Below, piece by piece: positions 24,883 to 34,077 of a DNA stretch of 64,000 nt. The DNA lies in assembly GCF_947496515.1 (NCBI RefSeq), contig NZ_CANMDB010000008.1, positions 159,712-223,711 of the forward strand, written 5' to 3'. The translations under genes and the position numbers were made by a program. The DNA is from an uncultured Roseobacter sp. GTDB lineage: Bacteria > Pseudomonadota > Alphaproteobacteria > Rhodobacterales > Rhodobacteraceae. Every line of letters begins with the position of its first letter. Within the stretch, counting starts at the first letter, position 1. Below the pieces are notes generated by a model. The model saw only the letters and a list, made by a program, of their open reading frames with translations. It was not told the DNA's origin and ran no database searches.

Positions 24883-25122
24883 GGCGGCGACGCCGACTGT
24901 TTCAGAGAGGCGCTGAAAGACAAAGGGATGCGGACCTGTATCCAAGGTTGAAAGGAGCGCACGGCGCGTGTGAAATACGACCAGCGCCACAACCGGATCG
25001 AGATCATACTCGGCAGGCTCAAGGCCTGGCGACCCGTGGCAACCCGACACTACAGGTGCCCAGAGGCCTTCCCATCTGACATCGCGCTCACACCAAACGT
25101 CACTTGCTGTCCATCAACTTAG
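24883..25122 (+). pseudogene. IS5-family transposase remnant
   Basis: One plus-strand frame reads DADCFREALKDKGMRTC, an in-frame stop, then VKYDQRHNRIEIILGRLKAW and RPVATRHYRCPEAF. This matches the C-terminal catalytic part of IS5-type DDE transposases (R-x-R-N-x-I-E-x-x-F-G-x-L-K-x-W, A-T-R-Y-D), with several substitutions and stops. The front of the gene and terminal repeats are gone. It sits where the dcw cluster breaks off. Confidence 0.72.
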
Positions 25123-25365
25123 GGCATGAGGTCTTCGCCGGTGCTGGAGGTATCGTAGGCCAGAGGTAGCGGTCTGCCTATGCATCTCAGCTACAGCTCT
25201 GGATCTAAAAGATAAATCGCTCACCGGATCTGTGTAACCGAGCCGAGGCGTTGGACCGCTTCACGTTAACGACCGCCTTGCTCATTGTAACTTTTAAGTA
25301 AGGATTTGCCCATAAGACAGCGCAGTTACTTTTTGAAAAATTCATTGGTGGTCGGAGGCCTGCGT
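25123..25365. other. Intergenic region between IS5 remnant and chemoreceptor
   Basis: About 240 bases, relatively AT-rich near 25260-25340, presumably holding the promoter of the chemoreceptor. Nothing else recognised. Confidence 0.4.
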
Positions 25366-27792
25366 ATGTCGATTGTTATGCGGATCTATTTGGGGATGGG
25401 TGCGATGATTGCACTTATCGTCTTGGTCGGGGGCTTTGCCTCCTTTCAAACGAAGAACTTTGCGGATACATTTGTGGAGTATCGGGGCACGGCAAAGACA
25501 AGCCTGATCGCCAATGAACTGACCGAAGATCTGTTCGAGGCGCGCCTTGACAGCTCAAAGTACCGGATCACCAAAGATCGTAAGTACATTGATGGCTATG
25601 AGGGCCGGGATGGCGTGCTTGGCAATATCGCTGAGATTGTCACCCTGTCGCCGGAACTCATCGAGATGATGGAAGGCTATCCCGAGCAAGCAGAGCTGAC
25701 AGAAATCGCGGATCTGCTCAGCGAGTACAGAGATTCCATGGAAGCGGCCTATGAAAAGCAGACAATGCGCGATGTGCATGTCGAAGAAACAGCTGCAGCA
25801 GGCCGCAAGGCCCGGGAACAGCTGACGGAAATCATGACGACGGCGCTGCGCGACGGTGATGCACAGGCCGCTGCTGTCGCTGGCACCGTTACGTCCCACC
25901 TGTTGCTGGGCCGCCTATATACGGAACGGTTTCTGGTCGACAACAAGGAGAGCGATGCCGCCCGCGCCACCGAGGAAATTCAACTGGCCCGCGACAGCAT
26001 GACCAGTCTGCTGAGCGAGCTGCAAGACCCGCGCAGGCGGGAGCTGGCGCAGGGGACGATTGAGGAACTGGAGGGTTTCGCCACGGCCAAGGACGCGGTT
26101 GTCCGCGTCATCACGGAGCGCAACGCAATCTACGCGCGCATGGATGAGATCGGTCCCGAGACACTGTCGCGCATGGAGACGGCTCTCAATGCGGTGGTTG
26201 ACCGGCAGAACACACTGGGGCCCGCAGGCGCTGCTATGGCGCAACGCTCGATCGTGATCGTCTCCGTCTTTGTCATCATCGGGGCGATCATCGGGGGTCT
26301 TCTGGCCTTTTTCACCGCGCGGATCATCGCATTGCGCCTGACCAGGATCACCGAAGACATGGGCGAACTCGCCGACGGTAATCTTGATGTCGAGATTGAA
26401 CCCAGCAAGGACCGGCACGAGATAGGCAAAATGACCAATGCGATGGTGGTCTTTCTTGACAGCGCCCGCAAGGCCCGGGACCTCGACCGTGAGGTCAAGG
26501 AGAAAGAGCAGAAGGAACGCGCGCGCGAGGCAGCCGATCAGGCCCGCGACGCAGAGAAAGAGAAAGAGCAGCGCGCGGCCGAAGCACGAGAGCGTGAAGT
26601 CGAACGGGCACGCCTGCAAACGCTCCAGGACTTCCAGAAGGACATGGAGCGCGTCCTGGGTGAAGCTGCCTCTGGGAACTTCTCCACCCGGATGTCGGAA
26701 GATATGGAGGACGAGAACCTTGCCGCGCTGGCGCGTGTGATCAACAAACTTCAGGAAGCCACCGAGTCTAACATTGCGGACATCGTGTCCAGCATAGGAG
26801 AGTTGGCGCATGGCAATCTCGGTGTTCGGATCGAGGGGGAGAGACAGGGGGCGTTCCAGCGTATGCAGGAGGATTTCAACGGCGCGCTGACCACATTGTC
26901 CAAGACCATGGCTCAGATCATGCAAAGCGGTATCAGTGTCTCCTCGACTTCCGCTGAACTGGAGACCTCCTCCCTCGGCATGGCCAAACGGGGCGAAGAC
27001 AGCGCCGCGGCGGTGGAAGAGACGTCGGCAGCCGTCGAGCAGATTACCGCCAGCATCCGCCAGGTCGTTGCCAATGCCAAGAGTGCTGATGAAGCGACCC
27101 GCCGGGTTCGCGAAAGCGCTGACAGAACACGCGAGGTGTCCAACAAGACCGAAGAGTCGATCAATGCGATGACGGAAGCCTCCGCCTAGATTAACCGCGT
27201 CGTCAAGGTCATCGAGGACATCGCGTTCCAGATCAATCTTCTGGCGCTTAACGCCGGGGTCGAAGCTGCTCGCGCTGGCGAGGCTGGCCGCGGCTTTTCG
27301 GTGGTTGCATCGGAAGTGCGCGCCCTCGCGCAACGCTCGCAGGAAGCCGTTCAGGAAATCAGCCAGGTGATCGACCAGAACAATCAGAGTGTCGAGGCGG
27401 GTGTGGAGCAGGTTGCTCTGTCCCGAGAGGCGCTCGAAGGGATCATGTCGGAAGTTGAGGTCGCGTCCGGACAAATCTCGGATATTGCGCTTGCAGTGGA
27501 ACAGCAATCGGTTGGGATTGAAGAGGTCAATACGGCGATCAGGTCCATCGATACCACGGCACAGACAAATGCTGCGGCTCTGGAAGAAATGACGGCTTCC
27601 AGTGTATCGCTCAGCGAAGAAGCCAAAGTCCTGGCAGAAACACTGGGTCAGTTCCATGGCGTCGCGCAGGAGAAGAGAGAGGCTGATCCTGCAAATCTTG
27701 CCCCGCCAGACCAAGACACCCCAAATGCCCGTCCGAAGAAAGTGGCGTCCGCCGGTGGCGGGGCCGTAGATGATGGCTGGGCCGAATTCTGA
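25366..27792 (+). pseudogene. Methyl-accepting chemotaxis protein broken by one amber codon
   Basis: The ATG at 25366 (GGAGG 7 bases upstream) opens a frame of 808 codons interrupted by a single TAG at 27187-27189. Before it: membrane segment (8-28), a helical periplasmic sensor of about 260 residues, a second membrane segment (IVSVFVIIGAIIGGLLAFF), HAMP and a long charged coiled coil. After it, in the same frame: [20 protein letters not shown] and [20 protein letters not shown], the CheA/CheW-binding tip, then the rest of the signalling hairpin and a C-terminal DDGWAEF pentapeptide-like tether. The product made up to TAG lacks the tip and cannot signal. No other damage is seen, so the mutation is recent or a sequencing error. 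Confidence 0.85.
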
Positions 27793-27929
27793 TCTGTGAA
27801 ACCGCCGGGGAATGTACGCCTCGGCGCATCATGCAATATCAACGAGGAAAGAACGTCGATGAAGTCGATGACCGATATGACAAAGCCCAAAGCGGCCGAA
27901 CCCACGGCCTTTCAGGTTGGCGGCGAAGA
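27793..27929. other. Gap between the chemoreceptor and an IS3 fragment
   Basis: About 140 bases. A 24-codon frame beginning MKSMTDMTKPKAAEPTAFQV (27859-27933) is seen, with GAGG about 12 bases upstream, but it is too short to judge. Confidence 0.3.
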
Positions 27930-28121
27930 CTAGGCGATCAACATCGCGATGACATACGAAATCCGGGGCTGGACGACGCGCACTCTAGTGCCGGACACGA
28001 CAGTCAGGGTCTGACGGTTGGTCTCATCCAGAAGCGTCAGCATTTCGTTGCTTCGCCCGCCCCTTAGCTTGTCGTGGACGAAGTCGATTGCCCAGACGTG
28101 GGTCGGATGGATCGGCTTCAA
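27930..28121 (-). pseudogene. IS3-family transposase (OrfB, integrase core) fragment
   Basis: The minus frame contains HPTHVWAIDFVHDKLRGGRS followed by MLTLLDETNRQTLTV. This is the first catalytic-aspartate block of IS3-type OrfB (P-x-x-V-W-x-x-D-F-V, then L-x-x-x-D-E). The remainder of the transposase and its inverted repeats are absent. Confidence 0.7.
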
Positions 28122-28488
28122 CCTGATGTGGCACCCGCTGAAATTCTTGTTTCAAGATCGGTCCGGGGCCCTGATATCGGCCATATGATCCCGGCGATCA
28201 TTGCGACGGCCTCGAGCATGAAGCCCCTGGGGCAAGACACCAGGGGGTCAGGCCCGAAAGGGCGATGCACAGGAACGGGCTGCGCGGCGTTTGCCGCCAG
28301 GCAAGAAACCGGGTCTTCGACGACGCAAGTTGAGACATAGTATCGATGATCGATAGGTGGCGGACGTCTCGTTGACCCATCTCCGTTGCGGACCGGCGCA
28401 AGGTCGAAGCGCCGCCAGACATGGTTCAGATCGACTAGATCTCGGCGGAGATCACGTTAGCCCATCACGGTGATCGGCGTCTGCGGTT
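28122..28488. other. Non-coding stretch with a short duplicated segment
   Basis: No gene supported. A 43-base segment at 28185-28227 has a near copy, in opposite orientation, at 34425-34467 (about 38 of 43 bases alike by eye). Probably more relict mobile DNA. Confidence 0.4.
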
Positions 28489-29415
28489 CTAAGGCGGAGG
28501 TTGTGCGCGACCGCCATCTCCCTCCAGATCATAGTGCCTCAGATGGTCGCAGAACCGGGTCAGGGCAGGGTGATCGCGGCCCTCGATCCAGGCCGCCTGG
28601 GTCAGCATGGGTGCGATATCATCCCCCAGCGGGATGGCGACGACGCGGGCGTTGAGCACCTGGGCGTGACATTCGGGCATGATGGTCAGCCCAAGTCCGC
28701 AGCGGACAAGACCGATGATGGCCTGTGTCTCGGGGGCGGTCTGAATCACCCGCGGCGCGAACCCTGCCCTCTCGCAAAGCTGCAGCAGGCTGCGATTGAA
28801 CACGAACCAGTCGTTTGGATCGCCCAAGACAAAGGGCTCGTTGGCCAGTTCCTTGAGCCTCAGGCTGTCGCGTGCCGCGAGCCGGTGCATCTTTGGGGCG
28901 AGCACAACGAGCCTGTCCCGCTGGACGGTGATCGCTGACAGGGCAGAACGGTCAACCGGCCCCGTCATCAGCCCGATGTCGAGCTGACCGCTGCGCAGCA
29001 TCTGCATCTGCGCCTGGGTATGCACCTGGTAAAGCCGGATCGCCACCGTGGGCAGCGCATGGCGAAACGTCTCGATGATATCCGGGATGGTGCCCGCAAT
29101 CGCGGTATCGGTATAGCCGATGGCCAATGAACCGATCTCGCCCCGCGCGACGCGCTGCGTTTCCTCCGTCGCGTGACTGAGCGCGGTAAAGACCCGGTCG
29201 CAGCCGCTGGAAAAGGTGTGCCCCGCATGGGTCAGCGATACCCGCGCATTCGAGCGCTCAAAGAGCCGCACCCCCAATTCGTTTTCCAACTGCGTGATGG
29301 CACGGCTGAGGGCAGGCTGAGTGATGTTCAGCTCGCGCGCCGCACGGCGAAAATTCAACGTCTCGGCGACCATCCGAAAGTACCGCAACCGCCGCAGGCC
29401 TGTCTGCATTTCCAT
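28489..29415 (-). CDS. LysR family transcriptional regulator
   Basis: A 308-residue LysR protein: winged helix-turn-helix at residues 7-66 (LRYFRMVAETLNFRRAAREL followed by NITQPALSRAITQLENELG), then a linker helix and an effector domain starting near 95 (SLAIGYTDTAIAG). It diverges from the TRAP transporter/deacylase operon, with a dyad in the 122-bp gap, so it is most likely the substrate-responsive regulator of that operon. Regulators of this type usually need a small co-inducer, here plausibly an N-acyl amino acid or product. Confidence 0.92.
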   Translation of the reverse strand: MEMQTGLRRLRYFRMVAETLNFRRAARELNITQPALSRAITQLENELGVRLFERSNARVSLTHAGHTFSSGCDRVFTALSHATEETQRVARGEIGSLAIGYTDTAIAGTIPDIIETFRHALPTVAIRLYQVHTQAQMQMLRSGQLDIGLMTGPVDRSALSAITVQRDRLVVLAPKMHRLAARDSLRLKELANEPFVLGDPNDWFVFNRSLLQLCERAGFAPRVIQTAPETQAIIGLVRCGLGLTIMPECHAQVLNARVVAIPLGDDIAPMLTQAAWIEGRDHPALTRFCDHLRHYDLEGDGGRAQPPP

Positions 29416-29432
29416 GACGTACCCTCGACTAA

Positions 29433-29451
29433 TGATGCTCTGACGGCATCA
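29433..29451. promoter_or_regulatory. LysR-type operator between regulator and TRAP operon
   Basis: TGATGC-TCTGACG-GCATCA, a perfect 6-bp dyad with a 7-base spacer, which includes the T-N11-A form of LysR boxes. It is 18 bases from the LysR start and 87 bases from the dctP-like start, where it could both limit lysR and activate the operon. Confidence 0.65.
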
Positions 29452-29537
29452 CTGACGGCCCAAGTTTACATTATGCAGACGACCGGAGAACCCCTAACAT
29501 CCCGGCAGAACAAGAAATATGACAGGGGGACCTTACC

Positions 29538-30530
29538 ATGACTTTTGCACGCAACACCGCTCTCGCCATGCTGCTGAGCACCGCCATCGGCGGCTCGGCG
29601 TGGGCGCAGGACGCGACCATGAACCTCGGCTGGTCCACGCCGCTCGACAGTGACTACGGTGTCTTTGCGACCAAGTTTAAGGAATTGGTCGAGGAATACA
29701 CCGACGGCAGCGTCGAGGTGAAACTGCGCTGTTGCGGCCAGATCGCCTCGGAGGATGATGCGTTCAAGGCCATGCAGCTGGGCACCGTGGACGGCTATTT
29801 CATCAGCCAGAACAACGTCTCGCCCCATTGGCCGCTTATGGATGTTTTCGTGCTGCCCTATACCTTCCAGAGCACCGATCATCAGGTCACCGTGGCCCAA
29901 GGACCGGTGGGTGATTTCATCAAGGAAAAGCTGCAGGCCGATACCGGCGTGCATCTGCTGAGCTTTGGCGGACCCAGCTACCGCGATTTCTTCAACTCCG
30001 ACCGGCCGATCGAGACCATGGCCGATATGGACGGGCTCAAGATCCGCGTGCCCAAGAACGAGGTCATGCTGGCCACTTTTGAGGCTTTCGGCGCAGAGCC
30101 GGTGCCGCTGGCCTGGTCCGAGACGCCCACAGCGCTGCAAACCGGCACGATTGATGGTGGCGACAATGGCACCAACGTCATTCAGGAAATGAAGTTCTAC
30201 GAGTTCGCGCCGCATCTGACCGTGCTGGATCACTTTGCGGGCTTCGCGCCCATGTTCGCCTCGGATCGGTTCATGAGCGGGCTGACGGAAGAACAGCGCG
30301 CGGCTGTGAACCGCGCGGCCGCCGAGGCGGGGCAGTTCCATACCGAGCACATGATCAGCCAGATCGAAAGCGTGCGCGAATGGCTCTCCACCGAAGGCGG
30401 CATGTCGATGACACGCCCGGACCGGACGGAATTCATCGAGGCTGCCAAAACCGTGCAGGATAAATTCGCCGGCGAGCGCGGCGCGGAGTTTGTCGATCTG
30501 CTCGAACGCATCAGCGCCGCAGCAGAATAA
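29538..30530 (+). CDS. TRAP transporter substrate-binding protein (DctP family)
   Basis: A 330-residue periplasmic protein with signal peptide (residues 1-23, ending GSAWA-QD). DctP features include the stretch TMADMDGLKIRVPKNEVMLA, whose arginine normally binds the ligand carboxylate, followed by EAFGAEPVPLAWSETPTALQTG and DGGDNGTNVI. TRAP carriers import organic acids with a sodium gradient. Two adjacent cysteines (LRCCGQ) near residue 61 are unusual for the family. It is first in an operon with dctQ, dctM and an N-acyl-D-amino-acid deacylase, which suggests an N-acylated amino acid as ligand. Confidence 0.93.
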   Translation: MTFARNTALAMLLSTAIGGSAWAQDATMNLGWSTPLDSDYGVFATKFKELVEEYTDGSVEVKLRCCGQIASEDDAFKAMQLGTVDGYFISQNNVSPHWPLMDVFVLPYTFQSTDHQVTVAQGPVGDFIKEKLQADTGVHLLSFGGPSYRDFFNSDRPIETMADMDGLKIRVPKNEVMLATFEAFGAEPVPLAWSETPTALQTGTIDGGDNGTNVIQEMKFYEFAPHLTVLDHFAGFAPMFASDRFMSGLTEEQRAAVNRAAAEAGQFHTEHMISQIESVREWLSTEGGMSMTRPDRTEFIEAAKTVQDKFAGERGAEFVDLLERISAAAE

Positions 30531-30602
30531 CGACGCCAGCGATGGCGCGCGGGTGTCCGCGCGCCATCCCTCTTTCCCTCCCCTCAGATCGGAGAGCCCG
30601 CT

Positions 30603-31127
30603 TTGAAGCGCGTCTTTACCCTGCTCGAAGCGCATCTTGAGGAAGTCGTCTGCTGCCTCGCCCTCAGCATCGTGGCAACGGTCGTCTTCCTGCAGGTCAT
30701 CATGCGCTATGTCTTTGCCACCGCCCTGCAATGGAGCGAGGAGGTTGCTGCCATGGGCATGGTCTGGGCGGTCTACATGGGTGCCTCTCTCTGCGTGCGC
30801 GAGCGGTTTCACATCCGCATCATGGCGGGGATCATGGCCTTTCCCCGCAAGATTACACTGGTATTTGTGCTCATCGCGGATGCCTGTGCCGCGGCCTATT
30901 GCGTGATGATGCTGATCGCCTCCTGGGCCTATCTGAGCGTGCTGGCCCGGTTCACCTCCAAAACACCCAGCCTGGGGATAGATGAATTCTACCCCCAGTC
31001 GATCCTGGTGATCGGCTACGGGCTCATCCTCGCCCGGCTCATTCAGGTCTATGTAATCTGGGCTGCGGGCGGGGCCAACGGGATCCCCGGCATGCGGGCC
31101 GAGCACGAAGATCTGGGAGAGATCTGA
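30603..31127 (+). CDS. TRAP transporter small permease (DctQ family)
   Basis: A 174-residue protein with four membrane segments (about 15-37, 48-65, 84-105, 130-150). It has LQVIMRYVFATALQWSEEVA, the typical DctQ segment with R-Y and W-x-E-E, and ERFHIRIM. DctQ anchors the large permease DctM. It begins with TTG at 30603 preceded by CGGAGA, 72 bases after dctP, and ends 3 bases before dctM. Confidence 0.9.
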   Translation: MKRVFTLLEAHLEEVVCCLALSIVATVVFLQVIMRYVFATALQWSEEVAAMGMVWAVYMGASLCVRERFHIRIMAGIMAFPRKITLVFVLIADACAAAYCVMMLIASWAYLSVLARFTSKTPSLGIDEFYPQSILVIGYGLILARLIQVYVIWAAGGANGIPGMRAEHEDLGEI

Positions 31128-31130
31128 CCG

Positions 31131-32420
31131 ATGAGCGATCTCGCCCTCCTCGCCATTGTCTTCACTTTGCTGACGCTGATCGGCACGCCGCTCTTTGCCG
31201 CCGTCGGCCTGACGACGTTTTTGGCGCTCTTCCTGATCGACATTCCCTATACGCTGATGGCGCAGACGGGGTATACATCACTGACACCCTTCCCGCTGCT
31301 GACGATCCCGCTTTTCGTGCTGGCGGGTCGTCTGATGGAAACGGGTGGTATGGGCGCGCGCCTGATCGGCATCGCGACATCATTGGTGGGGGCCTATCGC
31401 GGCAGCCTCGGTTTGGTGACGGTATTTGCCTGCATGCTCTTTGCCGCGCTGTCGGGATCCGGCCCCGCGACCACGGCGGCCATCGGTTCCATTACCGTTC
31501 CGGCCATGCAAAAGGACGGCTACAAGACGCCCTTTGCCGCCGCTATCGCTGCCGCGGCGGGCGCGCTCGGCAGCCTCATCCCGCCGTCGAACCTGATGAT
31601 CATCTACGGTCTGGTGTCGGAAACCTCGATCCCGCGGCTCTTTCTCGCAGGCTTCCTGCCCGGCTTCCTGATCACCTCGCTGCTGATGATCACTGTCTAC
31701 ATCATCGCCCGGCGCCGCGGCTACGGCGGCTCGGGTGTGCCGTTTTCCTGGGGTCCGGCACGCCGCGCCGCCTGGGACGGCAAATGGGCCATCGGCGCAC
31801 CGCTCCTGATCCTGGGCGGGATCTATTCAGGCGCCTTTACCCCGACCGAGGCGGCTGCCGTGGCTGTTTTCTACGCGCTCTTCGTCGGGGTCGTCATCCA
31901 CCGCGAGCTGACACCCGCGAAGGTCATCGAAGCACTGCGTTTCACAGCGCTGATGACCGGCCTGCTGATCCTGTTGACCCCGACACTGGCTTTTGGGCAG
32001 CTCTCCGCCTTCTACGACATCCCCGCAGCGGTCGAGGCCTCGATCACCAACATCACCACCAACCCGATCATCGTGCTGATACTGATCGGTATTTTCTACA
32101 TCATCATCGGCACGTTCATGGAAAGCCTCGCACAGATCATCCTGTTCACTGCAGTGTTCCTGCCGCTCGTAACCTCGCTGGGGATCGACCCGGTGTTCTT
32201 CGGCGTCTTTACCGTCATCACCTGTGAAATAGGCTTTCTCACCCCACCGCTCGGCGGCAATCTCAACGTGGCCGCGCGCATTTCCAACATCTCGATTGAG
32301 GCGGTGTCGGTTGCGGTGCTGCCCTTCATCCTTGCCTACTGCATCGGCCTTCTCGCGCTGATCTTCTTTCCCGATTTTGTCACTTGGTTGCCCGATCTCG
32401 TCTACGGGCCAGCGCGCTGA
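31131..32420 (+). CDS. TRAP transporter large permease (DctM family)
   Basis: A 429-residue polytopic permease. Recognisable DctM pieces are FPLLTIPLFVLAGRLMETGG, ALSGSGPATTAAIGSITVPAM, AAAGALGSLIPPSNLMIIYG, GAFTPTEAAAVAVFYALFVG and CEIGFLTPPLGGNLNVAARI. It forms the sodium-coupled transport path with DctQ. It is followed by the deacylase gene at a 23-base gap. Confidence 0.94.
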   Translation: MSDLALLAIVFTLLTLIGTPLFAAVGLTTFLALFLIDIPYTLMAQTGYTSLTPFPLLTIPLFVLAGRLMETGGMGARLIGIATSLVGAYRGSLGLVTVFACMLFAALSGSGPATTAAIGSITVPAMQKDGYKTPFAAAIAAAAGALGSLIPPSNLMIIYGLVSETSIPRLFLAGFLPGFLITSLLMITVYIIARRRGYGGSGVPFSWGPARRAAWDGKWAIGAPLLILGGIYSGAFTPTEAAAVAVFYALFVGVVIHRELTPAKVIEALRFTALMTGLLILLTPTLAFGQLSAFYDIPAAVEASITNITTNPIIVLILIGIFYIIIGTFMESLAQIILFTAVFLPLVTSLGIDPVFFGVFTVITCEIGFLTPPLGGNLNVAARISNISIEAVSVAVLPFILAYCIGLLALIFFPDFVTWLPDLVYGPAR

Positions 32421-32443
32421 CACCACCCAAAACGGAGGTCCCC

Positions 32444-34036
32444 ATGTTTGACACCATTCTCGCTGGCGGCACAGTCTATGACGGCACCGGCACGGACCCG
32501 GTCCAGACCGACATCGGCATCAAGGACGGTCGCATCGCCGAGATGGGCGATCTGAGCGCATCCGGGGCCGATCAGCGCATCACCCTGAACGGTCTGGCCG
32601 TTGCCCCGGGTTTCATCGACCTGCACACTCATTCCGATTTCACGCTGATGGCGGACGGGCGTGCGCAAAGTCAGGTGCATCAGGGTGTCACCACAGAGGT
32701 GATCGGGCAATGCGGCTTTTCCTCCGCCCCCGCGCGGCGGCCGGAGGATGCCAAGATCATGTCGCCCGGCTTTACCGACGGGATGGTGGAGATCGACTGG
32801 ACCAGTTTCGGCGACTACCTAGATCACCTCGACAAGATCCCCTTGGGTGTGAATGTGGCGGCCTTCGTCGGGCACGGCACGGTGCACCGGGCGGTGCTGG
32901 GCGATGCGCTGCGCGCCGCGGATGATGATGAGCTCGACCAGATGAAGACACTGGTGGCCGAAAGCATCGACCAGGGCGCCTACGGGTTCTCCACCGGTCT
33001 GGAATACTGGCCCGGCAGCCTGGCCAGTCCCGATCAGATCACCGAACTGGTCAGCGTCGCTGCCGAGCGCGACGTGCTCTACGCGACCCACGTGCGCAAC
33101 CGCGATGTGCATTATGATATCGGGTTCGGCGAGGCGATCTCATGCGCGCGCGCTGCCGGGGCACGGCTCCAGATCAGTCACATCCAGCCCAAGCACGGCG
33201 CGCCCGACTGGGCGATGGAGCACGCCATCGAGATGGTGGAAAGCGCCAAGTCCCACGGCTGCGACATCGCCTATGACGTGATCCCGCATGACTGGTCGCA
33301 CACGCGCGTCATGGCGATCATGCCGCAATGGGCGCAGGAAGGCGGCGTCGAGACGGTGATCGGCCGCCTGAAAGACCGCACCACCCGCGCAAAGATCAAG
33401 GCCAACCGGCGGCCCATGTGGCGGCTGGTGCTGGATGGTGGCTGGGACCGCATCGTGCTGATGCAGTCGGAACAAAACCCGCAGTTGGTCGGTCGCACCT
33501 TTGCCGACATCGGGCGTCTGCGTGGGGTGGATCCTTACGACGCCGCGCTCGACCTGCTGATCGAGGAAGGCGACAAGATGGCCCATCTGATGTGGACGTC
33601 TCAGAGCTTTTCCGAAGACCAGATCCGCCTCGCCATCTCCCAGCCCGATTGCGCGATCATCTCGGACACGCTGGCGCTGGCGCCCGAAGGGTGCCTGAAG
33701 CACCATATCGGGTCGTTGTCGGGCTACGGCTGGGCGGCACGGTTTCTGCAACACTACGTACGCGATCATCAGGTGATCTCCCTGCAGGAAGGCATCCGGC
33801 GTCTGACCGCCCTGCCTGCCGCACGGCTGGGGGTGTCTGATCGGGGTGTTCTGAAGCAAAACGCCTGGGCTGATATCGCCGTTTTCGACGCCGAGCAGAT
33901 CGAAAGCCACTGCGATGTGGAGGAACCGCGCCGCTTTGCAACAGGTATCGCCCATGTGATGGTCAACGGTGTTTTCTCCATGCTCAACGGGGAGCGAACT
34001 GATGACAGTGGTGGCCGGGTCCTGCGCTCACACTGA
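32444..34036 (+). CDS. N-acyl-D-amino-acid deacylase/D-aminoacylase family amidohydrolase
   Basis: A 530-residue amidohydrolase. The start is the ATG at 32444 (MFDTILAGGTVYDGTGT) with GGAGG 6 bases upstream. Motifs: metal ligands in GFIDLHTHSDF (H-x-H), the cysteine of TTEVIGQCGFSSAP that bridges zinc in D-aminoacylase, ATHVRNRD and RLQISHIQPKHG. These enzymes hydrolyse N-acyl-D-amino acids to the free D-amino acid and a carboxylate. Co-transcription with TRAP genes suggests import and cytoplasmic cleavage of the same compound. Dihydroorotase-like or enamidase activity cannot be excluded by motif alone. Confidence 0.87.
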   Translation: MFDTILAGGTVYDGTGTDPVQTDIGIKDGRIAEMGDLSASGADQRITLNGLAVAPGFIDLHTHSDFTLMADGRAQSQVHQGVTTEVIGQCGFSSAPARRPEDAKIMSPGFTDGMVEIDWTSFGDYLDHLDKIPLGVNVAAFVGHGTVHRAVLGDALRAADDDELDQMKTLVAESIDQGAYGFSTGLEYWPGSLASPDQITELVSVAAERDVLYATHVRNRDVHYDIGFGEAISCARAAGARLQISHIQPKHGAPDWAMEHAIEMVESAKSHGCDIAYDVIPHDWSHTRVMAIMPQWAQEGGVETVIGRLKDRTTRAKIKANRRPMWRLVLDGGWDRIVLMQSEQNPQLVGRTFADIGRLRGVDPYDAALDLLIEEGDKMAHLMWTSQSFSEDQIRLAISQPDCAIISDTLALAPEGCLKHHIGSLSGYGWAARFLQHYVRDHQVISLQEGIRRLTALPAARLGVSDRGVLKQNAWADIAVFDAEQIESHCDVEEPRRFATGIAHVMVNGVFSMLNGERTDDSGGRVLRSH

Positions 34037-34044
34037 CGATGCGG

Positions 34045-34077
34045 CAGCCGATAAGGCTTTTTTATCGCTGGTTTTTT
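34045..34077 (+). terminator. Rho-independent terminator after the TRAP/deacylase operon
   Basis: CAG-c-CGATAA / TTATCG-CTG stem with a GGCTTT-type loop, followed by GTTTTTT. It lies 9 bases after the deacylase stop. Confidence 0.8.

Noticed and set aside
27187..27189. TAG in the chemoreceptor as pyrrolysine or another recoded codon
   Set aside because: No pyl genes or recoding signals are seen, and TAG serves as a normal stop for several intact genes in the window.
25915..27714. 599-codon antisense frame over the chemoreceptor
   Set aside because: Reversed reading of coiled-coil coding sequence; does not explain the amber codon.
29466..31106. 546-codon antisense frame over dctP and dctQ
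   Set aside because: Both plus-strand genes show clear family motifs; the antisense product does not.
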